Both the position numbers and the translations under genes were made by a program. Shown here one piece after another: positions 25,101-37,100 of a DNA stretch of 64,000 nucleotides. How positions within the stretch are numbered: the first letter of the stretch is position 1; each line of letters starts with the position of its first letter. Below the pieces are notes generated by a model, which saw only the letters and a list, made by a program, of their open reading frames with translations, did no database searches and was not told the DNA's origin. The stretch comes from Malania oleifera (Eukaryota; Streptophyta; Magnoliopsida; Santalales; Ximeniaceae). Location of the stretch: positions 13,113,936-13,177,935 of the forward strand of contig NC_080422.1 of assembly GCF_029873635.1 (NCBI RefSeq), in the 5' to 3' direction.

Positions 25101-28100
25101 ATTATTCCACCTAGCTTCACCTAGTTTACTATTGCACAAGTGAATAGAAAGTGAATGATTGTGCTACACATTGCATCAAGTAAATTCCCAGGGAAATGGG
25201 GGGTCACAATGGACCGCTTAAGTCTTACTTTCCTAAACAGAATTTTCCTTAGACACATATATAGCACAATATATCACTACAACTATACCCGACCATAGCT
25301 AACTATTGAATAGATGAAAGGAAGAATACTAGAATTTAACAAAGTTAGGCTAATTGTGCCTACGTCCTCGGACACTACCAACTAATATTTCTATATTGCA
25401 AAAATATTACAAAGAGAGAAAAAAAAAGAATGTGCCTAAGAGAGAAGTAGGCAATTCTTTGATGGTTTTACAAATGGAAGTGGTAGGTTTATATAGGGTA
25501 GAGAATAACACTACTACAACAACTCATTTACTATTACACCAACCCTTCACCCACAATTGAAGACTTCCATGGCAACATCAAGTTCAACAATGGTGAGCTT
25601 CTGGAAATGAGTCACTATTCAACAAATCTCCACCTTGGAGAAATTCCATCTCTTAAAATCTCTCATGGATTCCATGGCGTCTTCAAACGCGCTTGTAGCA
25701 CCAATCTTTCAATTTTCAACAATGTTGATCAAGTTCAAGCAATGTTGAAACTTGACCGCAATTACTACTTTTGTCATCATATCAACAGGATTTTCAGTGG
25801 TTCAAATCTTTTGGATTGCTACTCCACCTTCTTCCAGAATTTTTGGTATAAAGTGATATCGAACGTCGATGTGCTTTGTCCTTGAATGGTAGACTTGGTT
25901 CTTTGCTAGATGGATTGCACTTTAGCTATCACAATGCACCTTGATGTGCTTCTGTCCAATTCCCAATTCTTTTATCAATCCTTGAAGCCAAATTGCCTCC
26001 TTCATAGCCTCTGCAACTGCCATATGTTGATCAAGTTCAAGCAATGATGAAACTTGACCGCAGTTACTACTTTTGTCATCATATCAGCAAGATTCTCAGT
26101 GGTTCGAATATTTTGGATTACTACTCCACCTTCTTCTAGAATTTCTCGTATAAAGTGATATCGAACGGCAATGTGCTTTGTCCTTGAATGGTAAACTTGG
26201 TTCTTTGCTAGATGGATAGCACTTTGGCTATCACAATGCACCTTGATGTGCTTCTGTCCAATTCCAATTCTTTTATCAATCCTTGAAACCAAATTGCCTC
26301 CTTCACAGCCTCTGTGACTGCCATATACTCTGCCTTTGTAGTGGACAAAGTAACTGTTGATTGTAGAGTAGACCTCCAACTAACCGGAGCTTTTGCAAGA
26401 GTAAATACATAGCCAGTATTTAACCGACGCTTATCTAAATCACCAGCGTAGTCAGAATCACAGTATCCAACAATACTATGACCATCTTGCTTATCCTGCT
26501 CAAATATCAATCCATCATCTACAGTATACAAAATGTATCGTAGAATCCATTTCACAGCTTGCCAATGTTCTTTTCCAGGATCATGCATATACCTGCTCAC
26601 AACTCCAATAGCTTGTGAAATATCAGGTCTTGTACACACCATGGCATACATCAAGCTACCAACAACACTTGAATATGGTACTTTTGACATGTATTCTCGT
26701 TCTGCTTCAGTTTTTGGAGACATAGATGCATTCAGCTTGAAATGAGGAGCAAGCAAAGTACTAACAGGGTTTGACTTCTTATTCATGCCAAAACGCTTCA
26801 TTACTTTCCTCAAATATTGTTTTCGAGTCAAACAAAGCCTCCCCAATTTCCTATCTCTACTTATCTCCATACCAAGAATCTCCTTTGCTTCGCCTAGATC
26901 CTTTATCTCAAACTCTCTGTTCAACTGAGCCTTCAGTTTGTTAATTTTTGTCCGAATCTTGGAGGCTATCAACAAATCATCAACATAGAGAAGAAGATAT
27001 ATGTAAGATCTATCCTGTAGCTTGCGAAAATGCACATAGTGATCATATTTGCTTCTTCTGTACTTTTGCCCATCATAAACCTGTCAAATCGTTTGTACCA
27101 CTACCTTGGGGATTGCTTTAATCCATACAATGATTTTTCAAGTTTGCACACCATATTTTCTTTTCCAGCAACTTTGAAACCTCCTAACTGAGTCATGTAA
27201 ATTTCCTCTTCCAAGTCTCCATGTAAAAGGGCATTTTTTACATCCAATTGAACTAGTTCCATATCCAATTTTGCTACCAAAGCCAATAAGATTCTAATGG
27301 AGGAATGCTTTACTACTGGAGAAAATACCTCATTGTAATCAATTCCCTCCGTCTGTGCGTAGCCTTTAGCCACCAACCTTGGTTTGTAGAGAACACTATT
27401 CTTGTCAGGAAATTCATCTTTTTTGTATATATCCATTTGCACCCAATTGCCTTCTTTCCCTTCGGAAGACTAATTAGCTTCCATGTCTGATTCTTAATAA
27501 GGGACTGCATTTTTTCATTCATGGCTCCCCTCCACTTTTCTTCTTCTGAACTTTGGATTGCTTTATTGTAAGTGACAGTAGTATCATCGTTTGCAATTGG
27601 AGATGCGTAAGCCACCATGTCAACAAAGCGAGCAGGCTTTCTAATTTTTCTCTTTGGCTTACTCAATGCAATAGATTCATGTTGTTGTGGAGGTTCTTGG
27701 GTTGAAAACTCTTCTTCAGGCGACTCTTCTTCTACCATAGGCGAGTCTTTTGTCTCTTCATTGCTGGGAAAACTATTCTTCTATCAAACTACACCTATTT
27801 TGGAGCACCATCTGCCTGCTCAACACTTTTTGTTGTCACCTTTTTTAAAAAGGTAGATTCATTAAAGGTAACATCCCTGCTAAAGATTACCTTCTTTGTT
27901 TCGGGACACCAAAGGCGATATCCCTTTACTTCAGAGGTGATCCCCATAAAGATTGCTTTCTTAGCCCTCGGATCCAACTTTGATTCTTTGACATGATAGT
28001 AGGCAGTGGAACCCAATACATGTAAGGAATCATAATCTGTAGCAGGCTTTCCAAACCATTTCTCTAATGGTGTTTTACCACCAATAGCAATAGATTGTAG

Positions 28101-31100
28101 GCGGTTGATGAGGTGGCAGGCATATGCTACAGACTCAACCCAAAATTCTCTGCCCAACCAAGCATTGTACAACATACACCAAACCTTCACCAACAACGTT
28201 CGGTTCATACGTTCTACCACTCCATTCTGTTGTGGTGTATTCCCCAATGTGAAGTGTCGTATAATACCTTCTTCGCAGACTTTAAGAAATGGATCACTTC
28301 TATACTCTCCACCATTATCTGTACGGAGGTGCTTGATCCTTCTACTTGTTTGAGTTTCCACCATATTTTTCCATTTGAGGAAGACTCACAACACTTCATC
28401 CTTAGTTTTCATAGTATACACCCATACTCTTCAGGAAAAATCCTCAATAAAGATCACATAGTAGTGTTTTCCTCCCAATGAAGTTGTCTTTGAAGGTCCC
28501 CACACATCAGAGTGATCATAATCCAAAATACCCTAGGTATCATGGATTGTAGTACCAAATTTCACTCTTCTACTTCCCTTTGACGCAATGTTCACAGAAA
28601 TCTAGCTTGCAGGTCTTTGCTCCCTTTGATAATCCTTGATTTGTAAGAAGTCTCAAGGATTTTTCACCTGCATACCCCAAGCATATATGTTATAACCTCG
28701 TTGCTTCTATTTCCTTATCATCAGTAGAAACTGTTGTTGTCGTCCCAATAATTGTACGACCTTGATAGTGATACAAGTTATTGTTCTTCCGAATTCCCTT
28801 GATTACCATGAGTGCACCAGAGATGATCTTCATGACTCCGTTTTCTGCTGTTACTTTGAACACCTTTGATTCTAGGGTTCCCAAAAAAATAAGATTCTTT
28901 ATCAAACTTGGTACATATCTAATGTTCGTCAATATTTTGATTGATCCATCTTGATTCCTCAAGCGGATTGAACCAATCCCATATGTGGTAAGAGAGATAT
29001 CATTTGTTGTGTAGACGAGTCCATCTTTTAGTTCTTCAAAATTAAAGAACCAATCCCGATTGGGACACATATGATGGCTACATCTTGAATTAGTAGCCAT
29101 ATATAGGAATAACTAGTTGATGGCATAACAACAAGTGAAAGATCTGAGTCTCCATCTTCGTACTCAGCCACATTTGAGACGGTCTTTCCTTTATCAGGTT
29201 TGCCTTTATTCTTTAACTTTAGACAATCTTTTTTCTAGTGCCCTTTTTCCTGACAAAAGGCACATTCATCTTTGTTTGGTCTAGACCTTGACTTGGGTCT
29301 CTCTTTCTTTCTTCTATTTTGGGTTTGTGAACGGCCTCTAACTACTAGAGCCTCGTTGGCTCCACTTGTGCTTTCAAGCTTGTCCTTTTTCCTCAATTCA
29401 TAGTTGTACAAATCAGCACAAACCTCGCTAAGAGGCACTTTATCCTTTCCATGGAGTAGAGTAGTTTCAAGAAAATCAAACTCCTCAGGAAGGGATCCCA
29501 ACAACATCAAAGTCATGTTTTCATCTTTAAAAGCTTCATCTAGCTTAACTAGATCAGTAACCAACCTATTAAAGTTGGTGATATAATCATCCATAGTAGT
29601 ACCTGGGACATAAGTGAAGCGAAATAGTCTCTTCTTCATATGGAGTTTGTTCAAACAGCCTTTTTTCAAAAACTTTTCCTCCAGTGCCTTCCACAACTTA
29701 TTTGCAGAAGTTTCCTTACAGACTGCATACTTCTGCTCTCTTGAAAGACACGATCGAATTGTACCCCATGCAAACCGATTTAGGGTCCCCCATTCTTTCT
29801 TCTCAATATCTTTTGGTTTCTCTTCTTCAATGGCAATGTCTAGACCTTACTGAAAGAGAGCGTCTAGAACCTCACTTTGCCACATACCAAAATGACTAAT
29901 GCCGTCAAAAATCTCCACTGCAAATCTGGCATCTCTGCCATAAATGCTATTTAATAGCTGCCAGAATAGACGAGTTCGATGTGGATGTTTTTGCTCTATC
30001 TGCCATCTCTGCCATAAATGCTATTTAATAGCTGCCGATGCGTAATGCCAATAGCCCAAGGGAAACTTTTCTTATATGGAAGATCGGACTAAGCTGCAAC
30101 CACAGAGCATACTAAGAATAACCTTGGCTCCAATACCAATTGTTGTGAAACTCGGGATTATTCCACCTAACTTCACCTAGTTTACTATTGCACAGGTGAA
30201 TAGAGAGTGAATGATCGTGCTTAATTACACCAAGTAAATTCCCAGGGAAGTGGGGGGTCACAATGTACCGCTTAATTCCCACTTTCCTAGACAGAATTTT
30301 CCTTAGACACGCAATTAGCACAATATATCACTACAACTATACCCAACAATAGCTAGCCATTGAATAGATGTAAGGAAGAACACCAGAATTTAACGAAGTT
30401 CGGCTAATTGTGCCTACATCCTCGGACACTACCAACTAATATTTCTCTATTGCACAAATATTACAGAGAGAGAGAGAGAAGAAATAATGTGCCTAAGAGA
30501 GAAGTAGGCAATTCTGGGATGATTTTACAAATGGAAGTGGTGGGTTTATATAGGGTAGAGAATAGCACTATTACAACAACCCATTTACTATTACACCAAC
30601 CCTTCACCCACCATTGAAGACTTCCATGTCAACCTCAAGTTCAACAATGGTGAGCCTCTCGAAATGAGCCACTATTCAACAAAAGCAAGAGTTGGAACAA
30701 GTTAAAACTCAAAAGATTTACAAGAATACACCCCCCGAATGATCCAAAACTCAAGACCAAGTATCCCTAGCAAAAGAAAAATGACAGCTGTTCAATAATG
30801 ACAATAAGGAGGAAAGTTCCAACAATTCTTTATCGTTAAGAGATCTTCAAAAATGAAAGTTCCATGGAGCAAGGCTACCTGAGTCAACCACAAAGAAAGA
30901 AATCATACTATCTTGCCCTAAGCTCAAATGAAAGAGATGAGGAAAAGATGTGGCTAGAATATCATTCGCCAACCATGGATCTTTCCAAAATCGAAATCAG
31001 GAACCCATACCCACCACAAATTAAATGTGAGGCATAAACAAGGAATAAATTTAAGAAATAGATCTCCATGGGCTCTCTAATGAACATCACAAACTAACAT

Positions 31101-34100
31101 TGGTATCCAACTCATTCTCACCCACCCCATGTCATCGAAGATGACCTATACCCCCTAGGCCGCCCATTCGGCACATGTATTCTAGGTGTAGGTTTAGGAA
31201 GGTTTAGGATAAATGTGTATGGAAGACCTCTTTTTATTTTTTTTAAAGAATTCTTTTAGTATTTGTAATTATGTGTTTAGTTGGGTCCTATTTGTAAATA
31301 TGTGTTAGTTGTATTAGTGGTTTAAGTGTTGGACATGCTAGTGGATGAACAGTTATTGTTTGAATCCATGTCATGGAGGATCACCTATACCCCCTAGACC
31401 GCCCATTGGACATGCTAGTGGATGTACAGTTATTGTTTTCCCTCCCTGTCTCTCTGTCTCTCTCCCGCTTCTTCTTCTTCTTCTTCTTACCCCCTAGGCC
31501 ACCCATTCGGCACATGTATTCTAGGCGTAGGTTTAGGAAGGTTTAGGAAAAATGTGTATGGAAGACCTCTTTGTATTTTTTTAGAGACTTCTTTTAGGGT
31601 TGCGTCCTATTTGTAAATATGTGTTAGTTGTGTTAGTGGTTTAAGTGTTGGACATACTAGTGGATGTACAATTATTGTTTGAATCAGATCGCAAAGATGT
31701 GTATGGAAGACCTCTTTGTATTTTTTCAGAGACTTCTTTTAGTATTGGGTCCTATTTGTAAATATGAGTTAGTTATATTAGTGGTTTAGTGTTGGACATG
31801 CTAGTGAATGTACAGTTAGTTATTCTTCTTCCTCCTCTCTTCTAATTCTGTCTCTCACCTCTGTTCTGTTTTGTTCTTCCCCTTCTCTGCTCTTCTCTTT
31901 CTGTTCTGTCTTCCCACTGCTTCTTTTCTTCTTATCTTCTTCTTCTTCTTCTCCTTCTCCTTCTTCTAATTTCTCTCAATTCTATTTATATATAAATTCT
32001 AATATTTGTCCAACATTAAATTGGTATAAAAGCACGCCACGATCACCACGCAGCCATTCGAAGTCAGAATTCTACAATTCCCAGAAATTCAATCACTGTA
32101 GCACTGCCAAAACTTCCCCTAAAATACCAATCGTGTCCCTAGAATTTGAGCACCTTTTTCCACCAACCAAACCACAACACCTCCCTCACCACCACAATTA
32201 GACACCCCTGAAACCTCTTCCTTTGCAATATCATCTCCATCTGATGAGGGGGTGGCCCCCATGCACCACCTGAAACTTCCCCCCTTCTGAATCCCTTATT
32301 TCCTGCTTTTCTTTTTTTTTTTTTTTTTGCTATGCCTCCACCATCACTAGAATACTTACCCCCCATCCTGAACCCCATCTCCCAAGGTCCATTTCCGGCG
32401 GCTCACACGCTCCATGCGCTGGCCATGAGCGTGGGGAAGTTGCCAGAATTCCCCTGTTTTGCCCATACTCACGAGATATTGCTTCCTGCCTCGAGAATTT
32501 GAATTGTTTCCTGAGATTATGAAGTTTTTTGAGGAGAAATTGAGTTATCAAGTTTGGTTTGCATTCCTAAGATCAGATTCAACCTAATACTAGGCCGCTT
32601 GAGCAAATTTTAGACTTCTGAAGTGTCGTCGGCATTCAGATCGAGTTCCAACCACAGTTTGACGGCTGTTTTCCTGAGAATCGGAGAGTAGGGACTTGAG
32701 AAATTGCTGGACTAACATTGGAATTTGATGGTAGAATCAATTTGTGCTCCAATTCCTTCGCAGGGTGAACAAACTTTCACATTTTCTTGACTATTGTTTG
32801 TATGACTAGGGAAAATTCGTAGTTGCATAATTCCAAGTTTCTTATTACCCTTAAAAAAAAAAAGGAATCTGCCCTTTGTTCTGTAACTTCCCCTAGCTAA
32901 CTCATCATTGCATCCTTGTTCAAATCCATACGTAGTCAATCCCAAGTTGCTCGTTATGGGAGACGATATCCATTCATATGTATTATGTTCTATAGCCTTA
33001 TGTTTGTGCATTGTAGTAATTTTACTCCTCCTCAGCATAAATGCAGCATAGTGCATTAACCATGGTCACCAACAAAATCATTGACCCCAATTCCACTGAA
33101 CTTGCATCAAATGACACCCAGTCCTTGTCTGCCCGATTAGACACTCTTAAAGAGTCTGTGGACCAAAAGTTTGAGCACCTCACACAACAGTTTGACCAAG
33201 TCTTGAAGATGTTAGGTAAACGCCCTGTTCTAGAAGACATAGAGCCATATGTTAGGCACCCAACGACGCCCCATAAGGATCAGCCTAGTGTATCCTTGCT
33301 ATTCTTGGGGTTCCCCTAGTACCTAACAATATGAATCAGGCTCCAAAACAGACCAGTAGGTCAGTTCAGCCCCTCCAGCCTCACGTTAATCTAGAGTATA
33401 GGTCTGAGAAGGTAACCTTAAGGAGTTTGATGATGTAGGCTACCAACCTAACCCTAGGCATGCTCCACATTCTCCTAGGCAGGGTTGGGAAGACTACGGA
33501 GATGTGACAAAAAAAGTCAAGGTGGATGTGCGTGCTTATGATGTGAAACCCGACCCAAGCTCCTTTTTAGACTGGGGATTGGAGATGAAAGACTTTTTTA
33601 ATTAGTACCATATACAGGTGAGGATAAAGTTCAATTTGCCAAGATGAAACTTGTAGGACCAGCAAAAAAGTATTGGCAAACTGTACAACAAACCCTGGAA
33701 CAATTAGGTGAACCTCCTATTACTCGATGGGAAGTGATGAGACAACAATTGAAAAAAAAGTACATCCCTCCTTTTAACAGCCAGCTGTCCAGCGAGCTTT
33801 AGAACCATAAGCAAACCACTGCTATAGCTAGCTACATTGATCAATTTGAGAAATTGATGCTCAGGAGTGATGTTGTTGAGGTCACACATCACACTATAGC
33901 TGGGTTTGTGAATGGTCTTAAGGAGGATGTCAAGCAAGAGGTTGAGTTGTTCTCTCCAAAGTCTTTAGAGACAGCCTAACAAAAAGCACTAGCCAAAAAG
34001 GTACCTTAAGAGCTCTCATAGGTCTTCATCTTAGGTGAGTGAGTCATGTCAATCCAAATCCTTTCCTCAAGCTAGTAGCTCATTTGTGCAGTGCCATCGT

Positions 34101-37100
34101 TGCAATGCTAGAGGTCATATTACTACCCGTTGTCCCTAACGAGCTTTAGCTTTAGAGTGTGAGACCGATAATTTGCCCGATTGTGAGGATCAGGTTGTAG
34201 ATGTTGTTGAGTACTTTGGAGATGAGGGTGAGCTTGTAGATGATTTTGAGGATGACCACCATGTTAGTGTGGTTAGGTGTGTCCTATCCACTACCATGGA
34301 TAAGTGGAAACAGACCACTATTTTCCACACTTTCATTCGTTGTGGAGAGAAGATATGCAAGCTTGTTATTGATGGGGTAAGTAGCATGATTGTGATCTCC
34401 AAGGCTGCTCTAGGAAGATTAAACCTTAAAGGAGAGCCACACCCTCAGCCTTTTAAGGTAAATTGGGTAAACAAGACAAATCGACCCGTTACTGGGAGGT
34501 GTCTTGTACCCATCCTAATGGGAGATTATACGAATAGGGTCTATTGCAATGTACTCCCGATGGATGTGGCCTATGTCCTATTAATGCGACCATGGTTATT
34601 TGATCATGATGTCACCAATCATTCCAAGTTCATAACTGCCTAACTTGCCACATTATAGGATGAACCCCAAAGAGCGTGCTGAATTGAATAGGCAAGTAAG
34701 AGAACTCCATGATAAGGGCTTTGTGAGAGATAGCCATAGTCCATATGTTGTACTAGCTCTCTTTACTCCAAAAAAAGGATGGATCTTGGAAGATGTGCGT
34801 CGATAGTAGAGCCATCAACAAATCACCATCAAGTATAGGTTCACTATCCTTGGACTTGAGGATATGTTTGACCTGCTAGCTGGCTCTAGTTGGTACTCCA
34901 AGATTGACCTGTGTAGTGGGTATCACCAAATTAGACATAGATCGAGAGATGAGTCGAAAATGGCCTTTAAGACCCATGATGGTTTATTCAAGTGGTTGAT
35001 CATTCCATTTGGACTTTCTAATGTGCCTAGCACTTTTATGAGGGTTATGACACATATTCTGTAGCCATTCATAGGAAAGTTCCTAATAGCATACTATGAT
35101 GATATATTGGTCTATAATAAGTTTAGGGAGGAGCACTTGATACATCTTCATGAGGTCCCTGCTACCTTGAGGGAAGCGAAGTTGTTCGCTAACCTCAATA
35201 AGTGCAGCTTCCTATAGTCTAGTGTGCTCTTTCTTGGTTTTGTGATTTATGCGCAGGGAATAGCCACTGATCTAGAAAAAGTTAGAACCAACAGAGAGTG
35301 GTCCAAGCCTTAGACTGTTACTAAGGTTCGTATTTTTCATGGCCTCGTTAATTTCTGTAGGCAATTCATAGGGCATTTTGGCACCATCATGGCTCCTGAG
35401 TGTTTGAAGAAAGGAGAGTTTCATTGGACCCCATCAGCTGCTAGAGTTTTTAGAGATGTCAAACAAAAGATGACCGAAACACCTGTACTTAGGCATCTGG
35501 ACTTTAGTAAAGTTTTTGAGGTGGCTTGTGATGCCTTTGGGATAGATATAGGTGGGGTCTTAAGTCAGAAGGACCTTGTTGTGAGATATTTGAGCTCGCA
35601 AAAAAGTTGAGTGAGAAGCAGGCTGGTTGGTTAGAGTTCATCAACAAATACACTTTTGTTATTAAGAATCATTCCAGTGTTGAGACTAAAGTGGTCAATG
35701 GCCTTAGTAGGGTAGCAGCTATTCTCCATATCAAAGCTGAGGTCATTGGGTTTGATCGTCTAAAGGACAAGTACTCCACTTGTCCTAATTTTGGGATTAT
35801 CTTTCAAGAGGTGGGTGGGGGCCATCGTAGGGATTTTGTAGATTTCATCATTCCAAAGGGATACCTATAGGGAGGGATAAAACCATTGCCTTAGATGAGA
35901 TAGGTTCTATTGGCCTTCCTTAAAGAAGGATGTTATTATGCTAGGATAGTGTCTCAATATCGCACCTGTCAGTTAGCCAAAACTAAGAGACACAACACTG
36001 ACCTTTATACCCCTCTACCATTACCACACATGCCTTGGGGTCGGCTTGCTTTTTCTTCTTCTTCTTCCCTCTATGGACCTTATACCCCTCTACCATTACC
36101 ACACATGCCTTGGGGCCGGCTTGCTTCTTCTTCTTCTTCTTCTTCTTCTTCCCTCTCTGGACTTTATACCCCTCTACCATTACCAAAAATGCCTTTAGCC
36201 GGCTTGCTGAAGTCATATTTGCAGTCCCACTTTACGGTCTTCTTCCTTCCGGCTTGCTGAAGTCATATTTACAATCCCACTTTATGGTCTTCTTCCTTCC
36301 GGATTGCTGAAGTCATATTTGGAGTCCCACCCGGCTTGCTTAAGCCATATTTGCAGTCCTACTTTAACTCATATTTGCAGTCCCACCTAGCTTGACTTCT
36401 TCTTCTTCTTCTTCTTCTTCTGGCTTTCTGAAGTCATATTTTCAGTCCCACCCGGCTTGACTTCTCCTTCTTCTTCTTCTTCCGGCTTGCTGAAGTCATA
36501 TTTGCAGTCCCACTTTATGGTCTTGTTCTTTTTATTCTTCTTCTTCTTCTTCTTGTAATTCTCTCAATTCTATCTATATATATAAATTTTAATCTCTGTC
36601 CTACATCACCATGCTTCTAATCACACTATGCCAAAGGGAGTGATCTTCTAGGGAAAACGCCATAACCACTTAGATGAAAGGGTGATGTTTTTACACCAAA
36701 TTTCCAAGACCCAGCCCTCCCTCCAATTTAGACCTACAAACATCATCCCAATTCCTACCTTACTAAATGATCCCTAAAACCCCCAAATCTAAACCACAAG
36801 AAATCCCTCATGATTTTCTCAATCTTCTCAAGCTATCCCCGCTAGAATCCTAAAAATAGATATATAATATAATGGGATAGTAGATAAGCAAGCCTAGATA
36901 AGGGTGATTCTACCCTCTAAGGAAAAGAGAGCCCCCTACCAACCGTCAAGCCACCACTCTCTCCACTATAGGATTCCAAAAATCCGCACATCTAAGATTT
37001 CTCCCCAACAGGACCCCTAGATAAGTCAAAGCCACTCCAAAATACCACCCCACAACAGAAGACCACTCCCTAACTCAATCAACAGGCACATTAACATTTT

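Larger units (their letters stand above)
25085..30681 (-). mobile_element. Ty1/copia LTR retrotransposon (5.6 kb), complete but disabled
   Basis: LTRs of 540 and 541 bp (TGTTG...CAACA) bound a copia internal region on the minus strand. The primer site is ATTGGTATTGGAGCC (30126-30140) and the polypurine tract AAGGTGGAGATT abuts 25624. Flanks AAAGA (25080-25084) and AAAGC (30682-30686) are a target duplication with one change. It sits in the LINE within transporter intron 4, in the same orientation as the gene. Domain order gag-protease-integrase-RT-RNase H proves Ty1/copia. The motifs point to the Tork/Tnt1-like group (inference). Confidence 0.92.
31124..36604 (+). mobile_element. Ty3/gypsy retrotransposon with repeat-expanded ends, in the LINE
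   Basis: The left LTR ends at about 32009 (TTTGTCCAACA) and is followed by TTGGTATAAAAGC, a decayed tRNA-Met primer site. The right LTR end at 36604 repeats CTCTCAATTCTAT, ATATATATAAATT and a final TACA. The left start is near TGTCATCGAAGATGAC at 31124-31131 but is blurred by tandem repeats (31131-31760). LINE sequence resumes at 36605 with TCACC, which also occurs in the left flank, a possible target duplication. The coding region is gypsy type on the plus strand. Confidence 0.75.

Noticed and set aside
35983..36260. Overlapping frames on both strands in CTT-rich DNA
   Set aside because: Low-complexity translation (poly-Ser/Lys/Phe) of a microsatellite inside a gypsy remnant.
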